The notes: generated by a model not told the origin, from the letters alone. DNA of 64,000 bases from Morella rubra (GCA_003952965.2 CM025849.1:24591738-24655737), one strand, 5' to 3'; numbered from the stretch's first letter, positions 46,680 through 59,945 are shown. A program made the numbers and translations.

Positions 46680-49600
46680 ATTGTGGTCGATAGTTGTAGA
46701 CTTTTTAAACTAATAATTGGAGTTAATGAGAAAGGCAGAAAGATAATAATTGGAGTTAATGACATATCCTGTTTTGCAGTGGTGGCAGCGGCATGGTCAC
46801 ATGATAAGGGAGATTCTCCAGCTTATTCATTATTTAAAAAAATCTGGGTTACGCGATATGCCTTGCGGAAATGGAACAAAGTGAAATTCGGCAGCATCCA
46901 AAAATCTCTCCAACACGGAAAGGCCCAGTTAAAATTTTACCAACAATCAAAACCGTCCGTGGGCATTTTTCAGTTGGAACATGCGCTTCTATTGGAGCTG
47001 AACAAACAGATGGCTAGAGATGAGATTTTATGGAAACAAAAATCCCGGATTTCATGGCTTGTGTCTAGTGAGCTGAACACGAAGTACTATCCTGCCTCGA
47101 CTATCCTTCGGCGATGCCGAAATAATAATATTTTGAAACTAAAATCTGAGGATGTTGGGTGGATTTCGGGGAGACAAGCAATTGGTAATGAGTTACTCGC
47201 GTTTTATATGAATTAGTTTACTTCTAGCAACCCGGTGATACATGAGGATATGGAACATTTAATTGAGCCTTTGATTACTTAAGATAATGAGTTGCTTACT
47301 CTGGTGCCTAATGCCGTGGAGATTTATAACACCTTTCGAAAGATGAGTCTGGATAAAGCCTCTAGTCCTAATGGTATGACGGTATTTTTCTTTAAGCAAT
47401 TTTGGGAAGTGGTGGGTGTGGATGTTATTTTTGCAGTCCAAGATTTTTTTTTATTAATGGAGTGATGCTACCTGAATTAAATAGTACTAATATTACCCTA
47501 ATCCCAAAGGTTGAAAATCCATCTAAGGTGAGTCAATTTCGACCTATTAGCTTGTGTAACGTCATTTACAAGCTCATTTCTAAGATTTTAGCGGATCATC
47601 TAAAAATGGTGTTACCCAAGCTTATATCACCCTTTCAACTTGCTTTTGTCCTGGGGAGGGCAATATAAGATAATTATATTATAGTGACAGAGAGTTTTCA
47701 TGGAATGAATCACAAGCAAGTGCGAGGGGGGTGGATGACTATCAAAGTGGATATGGAGAAAGCATATGATAGGGTTGAATGAAGCTTTGTGCTTAAGGTT
47801 TTAGAGCAATTTGGGTTAGTGCCACATGGATTTCTTGGATTCACCAATGTATCTCTACCACGTCTTTTTCTATCCTTCTCAATGGAAGTCCTTATGGCCA
47901 ATTTCATCCAACTCGTGACATTCGACAAGGTGACCCATTATCTCCATAGTTATTTATTATTTGTTCTGAGGTGCTTTTACAGTTGTTATTGAGAGATGAA
48001 CATAAAGGGAATCTCTGGGGAATTAAGTAGGGGCGCGATTCGCCGAGTTTATCTCATCTCTTGTTTGCGGATGATCTCCTTCTTTTTGCAAAGGCAACGC
48101 TTCGTGAGGCTTTCACGCTTGATGAATACCTTGAAAAGTATATGGCATGGTCGGGTCAAAAATTGAATAGAGCTAAATCTTCGGTGCATTTTAGCAAGAA
48201 TTTTCAGGGTCAAGCCATTTTGCCAATTTTGGACAACTTGTAACTCAAAAAATTGCCCCCGAAAGCTAAACATCTTAGGCTCTCATTGCTTATCCCTCGT
48301 GATCGACAAAGTGTGGTTGTGGATATCAAAGAAAATTTCTTACAAAAAATATCGGGGTGGAAGGCCACAATGCTCTCAAAAGCCGGTCGAACGATTATAA
48401 TCAAGGCTGTTGCAAGCACGTTTCCTTCCTATCTCATGAGTTTTTATCTACTGCCACAGTCATGGTGTAAAGAAATGGATAGAGCCATAAAAAAATTTTG
48501 GTAGGGACATTTGGAGCAGAAAAATCGGCATTTATCATTGAAGGCTTGGTCCGATATTTGTCTACCAAAGTGAGTAGGTGGGTTGGGCATTCGTAGAATG
48601 GCTAAGGTCAATCAAGCCTTGGTTGCCAAATTGGCTTGGAAAATACTTACAAAACAAGACAGCTTGTGGGTAAGGGTGATCAATGTGAAGTATCTGAAAG
48701 GTAGAGGGTTTTGGCAAGTGGGGGCAGATCGGAAATCCTCTTGGATTTGGCGAAGCATTATTAAAACTCGAGACATCTTAAAGGCCAGGCTATGTTACCA
48801 AGTGGGGGGGGGGGGGGGAAATTTCTTTTAGGAGGAGTGACCTACCATACCAGGATTTATGCCTTGTTTGCGCGTGGAGGGGAAGGCGGTGACCAGTATT
48901 ATGAAAGTCAAGGAGTTATTGATGGACACTTGGAATCCCCGAGTCTACTGCGGAAGTTTTAAAGATACAGGCTGAAGGTGCAGGGGTCCCAGACAAGCTG
49001 GTTTGGACGTTGGAATCTTTAGAAAATTTTTTAGTGAATTCCATGCATAATAATCTTGTGGGGCAGCAGTTGGGTGGAGTTTCTCCACTGACTACAGATG
49101 AGTGGCATGACCTATGGCATTTAACAGTCCATGCGCAGTTGAAGATGCTCATATGGAAGGTCGTTTGGGACCTGTTACCGATTAAAGGAAGAGTGGTTGC
49201 GTGGCAAGGGTCTTCTACTGAGGCGGATCTGGATCTTTTATGTCCCTTATATGGCAAATCTCTGGAATCCCTCCACCATTTGCTGTTGATGTGTCCTTTT
49301 AGCCATGTGATATGGAGTGAATCACCTTGGCAAATGAATATTGTGCAATTTGGTGCAGGGTCAATTATAGAGTGGGTGAAGAAAATCTGCCATCCACATA
49401 GGCTCATTGGAATCCCACTTGAGGAGCAACATCGCTTTTAGTTATTTGCCATCACTGCCATTGATTTGTTATGGGCTGAACGCAATAGGGTGGTCCATGA
49501 GGGCCAGGGTATTGGGATGAAAGCTTTGGGGAATAGGGTCCAAAAAATTGGAGGGAAACATTCGGTGTCTTGGTGACAAAAAATTCAGGATGGTGAGGGG

Positions 49601-50133
49601 GCTATCTGGAAACCGCCACCTAAGGAGGTAGTAAAGGTTAACATGGATGTGGCGATTAGAGATGATTTTGCAGTCATAGCTCCAATTTTTCGAGACCATT
49701 AGGGTGAGGTGAAAGGCTCTACTTTTGCCAAAATTGATGATGTTCTATGTTGAGTTAAATTTGCTTGGCAGAGCAGGTGTTGTGCTATTTTACTTGAAGG
49801 GGACTCAAAGTTGGTGATCACGGTGATACAAAATTTTCCTCATAGATTGGAGTGGAGGATTCACCGTACCTTGTAGAAGATTGTGGAGGTTGGTAGGAAG
49901 ATGCAACATTGGGCTGTTGTTCATGTTCGTCAAGATGCAAATGAGGTTACGCACCACCTTGCTCATTGGGCCGCCGCCGAGATTAGTCTAGGTGGCATTT
50001 CTGTAGTTGTGAGCATCCTTTGGATTTACCTTGGGTGTCTGCTGGTATTGAACCTCCTTGAGGTGTATTGTATTGTTGTGGTTTGTTGGTTTGGAATAAA
50101 TGAGGTTTTGATTAAAAAGAAAAAAGAAAAAGG
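46680..50133 (+). mobile_element. LINE with RT, zf-RVT and RNase H, 5'-truncated
   Basis: Visible in order: LNTKYYPASTILRRCRNNNI upstream linker, [20 protein letters not shown] and [20 protein letters not shown] (RT), IKVDMEKAYDRVE, FADDLLLFAKAT with the catalytic DD (48061), ISGWKATMLSKAGRTIIIKA, GGLGIRRMAKVNQALVAKL, zf-RVT (LLPIKGRVVAW to LLLMCPFSHVIW) and an RNase H domain (VNMDVAIRDDFAVIAPIFRD; LEGDSKLVITVIQNFPHRLE). It ends in an A-rich tail at 50112-50133. Stops and frameshifts throughout. The endonuclease part is missing. Confidence 0.93.
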
Positions 50134-51370
50134 CAGAAAGAGAAAATTATCTTTACCAATTCATCCTGGACATTTGAAAAAATGCACTTGTTGTTTGAGC
50201 CCTTTTTAGTAAATTGACTAGAAGAGAGAGAAAATCTTGATTTCAAATAATTGTGTTGGGACTCATTGTGCCATTCAATGAGAATTGTTCATTCACACAG
50301 ATTTAAAATTCAATGTAATTTGGGAGCAAAATCTTCAATATGAAAATTATTTATATGGACAAAAGAGTCAACTAAACCAAATATCAGAGAAAAAATCTAT
50401 TGTGTTTTATGTTTGCATGTAAGATTTAGCAAAATTTTCAGATATCTTACGAAATCGTGTTTTCCGACACTGCCCGACAACATATTATTCAATCGTTATC
50501 TCACCTTGAACAAGGTTATTAGCAAAATCTCATGCTTTTGCATCTCGGGTAGTTATGGGAGAGTATCTTTCCAATAACACTTATGTGAATCTTTCTGAAG
50601 TTACGAGCCCTTCGTTGAGTTGTTCAAACTACATTATTCTTTGGGAATCTCACCCTCTCTTTGCCTACCCTCTCAATTTATATGTTGTGAAACTCACCTT
50701 CTGCAGTGCTGCCAGTGCAACCTAATCTGTAGTACTGCCGGTGCAACCTAATCTGTAGTACTGCCGGTGCGAAGCGTGGATACTAAAACGAGTGGAACTG
50801 GAACAGCCCATTCTGGTATCAACTGGAATTCAATATTTGGTTTCAATTCTATTTCAGTAATAAATCAAAATTTTTAAAATCAGAAACCGAAAATTTTGGA
50901 TTCAATATGTTGGCTTTTTTGGCTAGATTTTGTTTGAACCATAATAGCCCTAAGATAATTTTTAGGCATTTTGGGTTAGAACTTTGGCCAGTTTTTTCTG
51001 TTATACATCATAAATTAACAACAAATAAAATATAAACTAAACATTCATCTAAAATCTAAAATAAATATTCATCTAAAATCTAAAATAAAATTACAACGTT
51101 CTAAAATTATGGGCATCAACCAACAATCATAGTGCAAATGATAAAAATAATAATTTTAGAATGTGTGAACACAGCATGACTTACGTACAGCAAGCCCAAG
51201 ATAGGAAAAAATTGCATGTGCAATAAATTAAATCTAATATCATAGAAATTCAACAATTAAGTGCACGATTTAGATTTATACTTCTTAACCATTTTTCCGT
51301 CTAAAACCAACATTTAAAACATTAAACAAATAATATTATATTCGTTTTAGATATACTATTAATGCAATAT
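50134..51370. other. Intergenic stretch with a short tandem repeat
   Basis: No gene recognised. A ~31-bp unit ('tgtagtactgccggtgcaac') repeats about 2.5 times at 50703-50772. Confidence 0.5.
50703..50772. repeat. 31-bp tandem repeat, ~2.5 units
   Basis: 'agtactgccggtgcaaccta' plus 'atctgt' is repeated in series. The first unit is diverged ('agtgctgccagtgcaac'). Confidence 0.8.
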
Positions 51371-51371
51371 T

Positions 51372-51810
51372 CTAGTTCAATAACCACTCCTTATACTTGA
51401 TGCAACTATTCTTTGCATGGCTTTTTTCCTTGCAAAAGAAGCAAGTCACCTTTTTGCCATTAAATCCATTGGATTTTGGTGGCACATTATGCTTCCTTTT
51501 CTTTTGAGGTCCATAATTGCCTTTCTCGGTTTTAACTTTATCATTCAAGACCATATTTACACTTTTTGGTCGATCATATTTCATTCTTTCCTCTTCTTGC
51601 ACACACATGGTTAACAGATCTGTAATGGACCAGTTTTCCTCTTTCTGAATTCCAAGGAGAGTGAAAACGTTGTTGTATCTTTCTGTCCATTCACAAAAAC
51701 TTTGTAAGAGAGAGAAGAGAAACCCATTTTTAGGTTCTTGAGCTCAAATACCAATGCACTTAAGGTTTCCTGCATGAAAGTCGGAGGAAACTTTCTTAGT
51801 TTTTTCACCT
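51372..51810 (-). pseudogene. Copia gag, C-terminal part with zinc knuckle
   Basis: The minus strand reads NWSITDLLTMCVQEEERMKY and then CFFCKEKSHAKNSCIKYKEW, a CX2C...H...C knuckle followed by the KYKxWL tail usual for copia gag. The rest of this gag lies at 57124-56790, separated by the inserted LINE. Confidence 0.8.
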
Positions 51811-52684
51811 ACATTGAAAAAAACTATAGTGTTAATCAAATGAGGGTGGTGATATAGTGAGAGTAAGTAGTGCACGTCTAAGATTAATGATTACTTGGAA
51901 AGCATTTTCTGGAGGCCTGAGACTCCTTTCGAACCAAGGCTGGGTTCTAGCTTGTGGTTTTTTCGTTGGGTGGAGGTTCTAAGTGTGTCCATATAAGAGT
52001 GCTGGTCATAGTGGTAGTAGTTACTATGGTTGATTCAGTGAATCTTTTGATGGTGGTTGGCAGGGGAAGAGATGATTTTGTTCCTTTTGGAGGAAACTAA
52101 AGTCCTGATGAGTCAGAGCTTTGTCTAGCGGGGAAACTCTTGTCTAATAAACCCTTAAACAAGACTGGGATCAAGGTGCAATATTTCGGTCATGGCATGT
52201 CGTGAAGGAGTTGGAGATGGAGGAGGTTGATGGTGATCATTACATTTGCTCCTTCCAATCCTAGGTGTGCAAAAACCGAGTGTTGGAGCAAGCCCCTTGG
52301 AATATCAGAGGGTTCCCTTTGATCCTAAAACCTTGGAAACAAGGTGAGACTATAAGTGAGGTGGATCTTTCCACTTTCTCGCTGTGGGTGCAAGTCCACA
52401 GTTTGTCAAAGGGGCAAACTACAAGATTTGTGGCTATTGAGGCTGCTAGAAGGGTGGGAGAGGTTTTAAAGGTAGACTTCCGGTCTTCAAGGAAGTTTGG
52501 GTGACCTAGTTTATTCGAGTCAAGGTGTTAGTAATGGTGGCTCAGCTGCTGGTGCTGGTCTCAGATTTTTTTTCTCCCTCAATCGAACATGGGAGATGCT
52601 TGGATTCAGTTCAAGTATGAAAATTTCAGATTTTGCTTCAATTGTGGTCGGTTGGGCCATTTAACGAATATCTGTCTGAGAGAG

Positions 52685-54040
52685 CAAAAAACAACCCAAG
52701 AGGGGGGGTGAATTGGGTTTTTTAAAAAAAACTATAACCTTTTTCTTATAAAACTGAATTTGTAGAGATCCCCTTTTCCTTTTTCTAAAGAGCAAGAGAG
52801 TAGATCTAAACAATCAAGGACAATAATTAAGAATAAAAGGAATAGTTAAAGAAGCACAATAAATAGATATCAATAAATAGAAATAAGGGAGAGAGATGAC
52901 ACCGTGACTTTTAGGTGGTTCGGCCAACACTTGCCTACGTCCACCCCCAAGGCTATTGACTTCCTTGGGCTTTCTTCACTATCTTCAAATAGAAGTACAC
53001 CTTAGCTTCTCGGGTGCTAAGGAACCTTTACAAAGTGTTTTTGAGCTTACACTTTAACTCACTCTCACAAGTAGGACAAGTGTTTTTCCCAAACACTCAC
53101 GTGTTTTTCAAGAATGGTACAAAGGAAATCTTAGTAAAAGCTCTTTAAGCTGAATAAACAAGTATGAAGTACTGAGGTGTGCAAAGAGACAAGATTCACA
53201 AAGAAAGCAATAGTATTTGCAGGTGGGAGTACGAGCTTTCTTGGTTGGTGGAGCTTTTTTCTTCCTCAAAGCTTTTTCTCTCTCTAGAAATTAGGGCAAG
53301 AGTTAATAGCGCACACGTCCACCGTTTCTCTCTCCATCTTCTTCTATTTAAAGCTCCTAGGGCACCAAGGGTCTTCTTGTAAAGTTTGAGTGCCGTTGGA
53401 GGTCATTTAAGACCATTTGGATACTTTTTGAATGAGTTGACGTTGCTTCAGGATTTCTGCAAAATCGTGCAATGTGTCGACACATTGATGGTATGTGCTG
53501 ACACATTAAAATTGGCCTGAAAACAACCTCTCGGGTGTTAGTTCAATGTGTCGACACTATGGCTCAATGTGTCGACACTTCTAACACTTAGTCAAAAAAA
53601 TATTTTGAATGACCTAAAAACAGACTCTCGGGTAGTAGTTCAATGTGTCGACACTATGGTCCAATGTGTCGACACTTCCAACACTTAGAAAAATTTAGAA
53701 TGATTTTGAAAAACAACTCTCGGGTAGTAGTTCAATGTGTCGACACTTCCAACACTTAGACAAAAAAATGTTCTTTAACAACAACTACCCAATTCAATAA
53801 ATCTCAAAAATACTTACAATATAAAGATGATCAATTAGCAAGTGTAATGATGATCAAGTATGCTTGGAGAGATTTTAAAATAAGGAAACCTTGATACTCT
53901 AAAAATATAATTTTCTTGAAAAGAAATTTCAATGTAAAATCTAATAGTCTGAAAAAGTAAGAAAACTTTGTTATCATCAAAACCAAAATAGATTGTTTGT
54001 AAGAACAACCTTGGGCTAACACTGTCCATCTCCACCATCC
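52685..54040. mobile_element. Unclassified insertion inside the LINE, with palindromic repeats
   Basis: It breaks the LINE ORF1 just after the zinc knuckle, starting near 'caacccaagagggggggtga'. There is no pol-like ORF. It contains the word 'taggtggttcggccaac' and the GTGTCGACAC array. LTR-like or LARD-type origin is possible; clean ends and a target duplication were not found. Confidence 0.5.
53471..53770. repeat. ~95-bp repeat array with GTGTCGACAC palindromes
   Basis: Units beginning 'ctctcgggt(gt/agt)agttcaa' start near 53529, 53626 and 53717. The 10-bp palindrome gtgtcgacac occurs at 53474, 53548, 53569, 53645, 53666 and 53737. The first lies in a perfect 16-bp palindrome (53471-53486, aatgtgtcgacacatt). 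Confidence 0.88.
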
Positions 54041-56789
54041 TCTCTTTAGGATCCAGAAGTGTTTAGCCCTCGGATGATGGCTTCTTCCCAAGCTTACAGA
54101 AGATTTTCGGGACCTAACAAATTGATTTCGAAATTCACAAAAAATTCAAAGGATTCCAAATCTCAAAGAAACTTTCAAAGAACAGAATCTTATTATCCAC
54201 TCAACCAATATCACAGAGGGGTTACCTTTGGTTGGAATGGATCTCAATATGGAGGCTTTTCATCCACCGATTATGGGGTTCAGAGGAGGAATTTGGGCAT
54301 GGAGGACAGGGATTTTGGGCAGTCATCACCGCGCACCTCTGTGGGGAACAGTGACAGAGTTTCGGTCAAATCTGACTTTGACCCTGGTAGTGACAACGTA
54401 GGAGTCGGCTTGTCTGCGTCTGCCCTGGCAGAGACAGGAGGGAGTTGTTCGTCAATGTGTGGCAGGGGGATTGCCATTTGGTGCCAGGCAAGGAGGTCTC
54501 TGACATGGAGGCATGGCAAGTGACTTTTGAATTTGAATTGAATCAAGCTCGCATAATTGAGAAAGAGGAAAGGTCTGGACATTGCTTTTTGAAAAAGATA
54601 GATGATGAGTCACTAGGTGATCAAGTGGGCCGGGTTGGTGAGCTGGAGGACACAAATTTTTTTTATGAAGGTCGCTAGTGGACTTAATATTGGTAGGCCC
54701 GTGGGTTCTAACATAGAGGTCGACATCCTAGGCTGTGTAAGTGGACCTTGCATTGGGTTAAAATCATGCGTGGATAATGTTAAAATTGGGCTAGAGGAAG
54801 CTTCTGAGGTTGCCGCTAAGGCCGAGAGAAAAGCCTTGGTTGAGGAAGTGAGAGCAAGGAAGAAAATTTAGGTGTGGAAGGGTAAAGGGAAATGGATGGG
54901 CCTGGCTAATTTGAGTTTGCGGAGCTCCGGGGGCATTGCCATTGGTCACAAACTGAAAAAAGAGGAGAAGGAAAATGGTCGTGAATTCATTCCAGAAGGA
55001 GGAGTGTCTTGACATGCTGCAGAGAGGACGTTGCTAGAGAGTCTCAATAAAGGAGCAACTGTTGGCAGCTTGGGCCAAAAAAAGGAAAGTCTATAAGAAA
55101 AAGAGCAAAGTGGCACTAGAAGCACAGTCACTTACCTTGAGTGCAGGAGCTCAAGAGGACAAGGTGGGAGAAGGCTTTGTAGAGGCCGAGGAGGCAGGCC
55201 AGACCATGCCCCCTCCCCCCCCAATGATTGCTTTTTTCTATTGAGGTCTGACCCAAGCCTCGACAATTAGAACGCTGAGGGCAATGTTGAGACAATGCAA
55301 CTTGGATTGTCTCTGCATAGTGGAAATGAAAATTTCTGATGCTTCGGGTGTTTTGGCGAATTTAGGCTATGTGGATTCTCTGGAGGTCCCTACAGTTGGT
55401 CTCAGAGGAGGTATTATTTTTGCTTAGAGGAGAGGTTTTGATTTTGATTTGGTTGTGTAGAATTAGTTTATGTTCAACACTGTCGTTTTTGGAGAGCCTA
55501 GCTTTCAGCCATGGGCTCTCACTTTCATCCATAGTCTGTGTGATCTAGCTTTGAAAGTGGAGTTTTGGGAAGATGTGGAATGGGTGGGAAATAACTTTGG
55601 TGGCCCGTGGATCATTTTGGGAGATTTCAATGCGGTTTCGGGGCAACATGAGAAATGGGGAGAACGGTGGGGGCGGCAGTTACGGAGATGGTCCAGCATT
55701 TCTTTAGAACAGGGTTTCTTGCTCAAGTAACTTAACCATACACCCAAGGTTGATCACCCAACTAGAATCGAACAATTCGACCTATCAGTCTTTGTAATGT
55801 GGTGTACAAAGTGGTGTCGAAAATTCTCGTTGGGTGGCTTAAAGGTGTGACTTCAAAGCTCATATTGCCCTTCCAAGCAGCAATTGTTCCCAGGAGATCC
55901 ATCTAGGATAATGCTATCATTGGTCAAGAGGTGCTGCATACTATGAAAACTAAATGAGGGCGGAAGGGTTTATTTGCTTATAAATTGGATATGGAGAAAG
56001 CTTATGATTGAATGGAGTGGAGTTTTATTTTGAAGGTGCTGAAGAGATTTGGGTTTGGAGAAAGATGGGTTAGGTGGATCGAGCAGTGCATATCCACCGT
56101 CTCCTTTTCGGTGTTGGTTTGGTTTTTTCAGTCCCACGCTTTGACTGCGGCAAGGAGATCCTTTTCGTATATATTTTGGGTTCGGAGGTACTCTTTAGGA
56201 TGCTGATCAAAAAGGAGAATGTTGGCGGGTTTCATGGGATTAGAGTTTCACGGACAACCCTCTCTATCTCACATTTGCTTTTTGCTGATGATTTTTTATT
56301 TTTAGTAGGGCAAATGTCAGAGAAGCTAATCGGATTTCTGCTACGTTGGCTAAGTACATGCAAATTTCAAGGCAAAAAGTCAATTTGTGCAAATCCGCTT
56401 CATTTTGCGACAAGAATACTCATCCCTTGGAGGTAAAGAAGCTTTGCCATATTTTGCATATAAAAAAGATGGGTATGGACAGTAAGTATTTTAGGCTTCC
56501 GCTTTTTTTTAGGAAGGTCGAAGAGGAGGCTTTTGATGAAGTCAAGGATCAAGTTCTTTCAAAAATCGCAAGGTAAAAAATGAGTGCTCTTTCTCAAGCA
56601 GGGCAAACCACTTTGATCAAAGCTGTTGCTATAGCTATGCCTCTCTATATCATGTCCACCTTCTTTTCGTCTGCTGATATTCATGAGCATATCAGGGGTT
56701 TGTGATATGCGTTCTATCCTTTCGTTTCTGTAATTTGATGAGGTTTTATTAAGCAAAAAAAAAAAAAAAGTCCATACTTAGATGGAAAG

Positions 56790-57130
56790 TGGGTCAAGAA
56801 TGAAAGGAACCAAGAACGGCTCTGATATCTCTATCTTTAAGCCTTTAAGTTGAGAATAATATCTCTCATTTCTATAATATATGCACTCATACCCTTAGAA
56901 TTGTCAAAAGCTTTGCTAGTGAATTGCTTGATAAATGTGTTAGCCAAAGCCTTATCAAAACATACAAACTGTTCCTCAACTACCTTCATGGATTCCTTAA
57001 TTGTAGCACAGTCACAGATAAAACCTGTAATGCTCATACTCACACAAGACTTTATGAGCATTAGACTTAGGCAATTAGAGCGCTTCCACCAATTGTACTT
57101 TTCGATGACTTTTGATGTATCCATATCTAT
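56790..57130 (-). pseudogene. Copia gag, N-terminal part
   Basis: The minus strand reads WWKRSNCLSLMLIKSCVSMS, KESMKVVEEQFVCFDKALAN and FDNSKGMSAYIIEMRDIILN, the UBN2-type capsid region of copia gag. It is cut at its C-terminal side by the LINE poly(A) (56769) and resumes at 51810. Confidence 0.85.
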
Positions 57131-58630
57131 GGGAGTAGGTGGTTGCTCCTCACGGAGTGGATAATCAAGGTCCGTTCATATACCCCAATAAAAAATGGAT
57201 CAAATCTTTTCAGTAAAAAAAATAGTGCCATCAAGGATTGGAATAAATAAACACCATCTCTTAATAATTGTTCAATAGCTTCAAAAACCAAAAATAAAAC
57301 TTAATGCTATGAATTTAAAGTAAATTCCAACCTTCCTGTGAGTAAAGGTTGCATAACAGCATAAATTTACTTATCTTTATTTATAAGACAAATTATTTAA
57401 AATATTAACAGAAAAAAATTAGCTGTAGGCTAAAGAAAATTTTACAGTTAATATCAAAAAAATCATTTTCTTATACTAATTAAAAATCACAAAAATTAAT
57501 ACTTTTCCTGTAAGGATAAATTATTAAAATTTATGATTTAATTACCATGAGACGTCTAACTTATGTATTTTTAAACAATAAGCTGGATGTCGTAATATTA
57601 CCATCATTATTCAAAAATACGACTTCATCTCGTTGAAATAGGTAAAACCCATTAACTGTTCCGTTAGATGCCCATGTGAACGCTAGTAAAAATGGAGCAT
57701 GAATACACATTACAAATTCCATGAAACCAAAGACAACTCAATATTTAACGAAGTAAAATGGGTAAAGGAAAGCTTTAAAGAAAACCAAAAGTTGTTTCAT
57801 CATAATGAAGGTTATTTGCTTTGGATCAAAACTCAAAAGCTAAAATTCACGGAAAGACAAAGAGGACCAAAAGTTAAATTCTCCAAACACACAGTACAGT
57901 CCTCATTCTTATTTATCTGTCAATTCATGTTAACTGAAGAGTATAAAAATATATATATATATTGAAATAAACTTTTATGGGAATCACATAATTACTGCAT
58001 ATTGCTTAACTCTTAGCGAATCAAATATTAAGAACCAAAACGTATATACTTGTTTAAGAAATGGAACCTAGTTGGGTAGCGAAATTCATCATGCTTCAAA
58101 TTGTAAACAAGGCGTTGGAGGTAGTTGACAAAATTACAATAAAAAGAAAAAACTAGAACGAAACAACGTGAGGCACGGAAATCTCGCTCTCTTTAAGGAG
58201 ATTCAAGTCCTCTGCGGATGGCAAAGCCTAGAAACCGATGCAACAAATTGTCTCTATGACTTGTCTCCTCCAGGATACAATAGCTCAACGTATTCGTTGT
58301 ATAGCTCGAACCTTACTCTATACAAGAGGATGAGTCCAAAATTCCACCGCAAAATCAACACCTTTTTCTATTAAGTTCTCTCTCAAAAGAGTTTGAAATT
58401 GATGTTTCTCTATATTCTAGCTACTATTCAAATAATGAATAATTAATCTTTTCACCATTACATCTCCCCATTAAGTGTAACAATGCTCGCATTACACTAG
58501 TTCATAAAAGACCTTTAGTTTTACAACTGAAAATACTGTGCAAACAGCATTACAGAAAATTCCTCATGTCAAATTTGAATGAAAAATCTAATTTAGTTAA
58601 ATATGCTTATATAAATTCCTTTACATCCTA
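57131..58630. other. Intergenic stretch, nothing recognised
   Basis: A/T-rich, with an (AT)n run at 57948-57961. ORFs here (for example 57699-57965) show no family features. Confidence 0.5.
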
Positions 58631-58633
58631 AAT

Positions 58634-59945
58634 GATTTTTTTTTTTTTTTTTTCATCATCTTATTCCAAAAAAAAAAAAAACCAAACGAAAGCACTCTGA
58701 GGTGGATTAGTACCAACAAACACCCAGGGTAAATTAAGAAAATACTCATAATTACGGGAATTGTCGCCTAAGCTAAATTCAGTGGTAGCCCAATGAGTAA
58801 GGTGATGCGTTGCCTCATTAGCACCTCGCAAAACATGATTCGCTGTCCAAACTCTGTATATGTCTGCACACATCAACAATTTCCAGCACAAATTGATGAA
58901 TCCTTCACTCAGTCCGGGTGGGATACTTCCGTATTGCCTTAATTACCAGCTCAGAATTCCCTTCAAAATAATATCACGGAACCCCATCTGCCAAGCAAAC
59001 TCCACTCCTAACTTTGCCGCAGCAGCTTCTCCTTCCAGCGGTTGTACAACATCTATTTTCGCAAAAGAAGCACCTTTTACAACTCCTCGGTAATCCCGAA
59101 TAACAGCAGCTATGACAGCAAACTCTTCCCTAATGGCCACATCCACATTCACCTTAAAATTTCCTTAGGCGGAGGCTTCCAAGCTTGTACAACAGCATCA
59201 TTAAACTTTTGTTTCCGTGCAGCCCAATGTTCCCAACTCAACTTGCTTACACGACTTGCTAACTCCTTAAGCTCACACCCTTCACCTTCATGCATCACAC
59301 GATTTCTCGTTGCCCACATCAAATCCACCGCATTAACTGCAAACAACAGAAGCATATGCTGATCCTCCAAAACAATGCCAATAAATTGGTGCAGATGACA
59401 AACCTTTTGAACCCAATCAGCTACCACTGAGCCAGCTCCAAACAATGCTATATTAAGCTGCCATTGAGATTCACACCAGATAGCACGAGAAAATGGACAT
59501 AACAGTAGCAGGTGATGGAGCGTTTCAGGTTGTTCACCACATAAAGAGCACATTACATCATCTGCCCCAGCTCCACTTCTTCCAATTTGGTCAGCAATTC
59601 TTACTTTAGTCGTCAATATCTCCCACAACACATTCCAAATTAAGAGGTTCAACCTTTTTATGCACTTTGAGTTTCCAAATACAATTCCAATATGCTGAAC
59701 TGAGTGAGACACCCAATCGCTGCTCCACTAAAGCTATATGAATTGATTTCACCAAAAATGCACCTGAGGACTCCAAAGGCCAAAATAACAAATCCGGAGC
59801 CCCTGCACCTACAGCACGCAATTTTAAAATCTTATTGGCCGAATGTTGTGAAAAAGTCCTCCTAATCAACTCCACATTCTGGCAGCTACCCTCATCAAGC
59901 AAAAGGTCCCTCACCGTCAGAGTACTCAAATTGGCAAGACCCGTC
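58634..59945 (-). mobile_element. LINE 3' fragment, sister of the 46.7-kb LINE
   Basis: A T run at 58634-58653 marks the poly(A) tail. Upstream on the minus strand come the RNase H domain (MNVDVAIREEFAVIAAVIRD, WQMGFRDIILKGILSW, ANEATHHLTHWATTEFSLGD) and zf-RVT (VRIADQIGRSGAGADDVMCS, ETLHHLLLLCPFSRAIWCES, LMWATRNRVMHEGEGCELK). It matches 48960-50010 closely in order and residues but is better preserved: 59712-59149 is open for 187 codons. 5'-truncated at ~59940. Confidence 0.92.

Larger units (their letters stand above)
51860..56769 (+). mobile_element. LINE with ORF1, endonuclease and RT; carries an insertion
   Basis: ORF1 pieces: a DUF4283-like stretch (LEQAPWNIRGFPLILKPW, 52265-52504), then a CCHC knuckle, FCFNCGRLGHLTNIC, near 52630. 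After a foreign insertion (about 52685-54040) ORF1 continues at 54059-54900. ORF2 begins near 55240 with endonuclease motif IILGDFNAVSG (about 55610), then RT pieces ISLCNVVYKVVSKIL, LDMEKAYD and FADDFLFLVGQM (56281). Poly(A) at 56755-56769. Deletions and stops are common. It is inserted in a copia gag. Confidence 0.88.

Noticed and set aside
48916-49407. Minus-strand ORF of 163 codons
   Set aside because: It is antisense to the LINE zf-RVT region, whose plus-strand frame (49010-49441) has the recognisable domain.
53045-53770. CRISPR-like spaced repeats
   Set aside because: The units are ~95 bp and tandem-like, with no unique spacers, and the DNA is plant nuclear.
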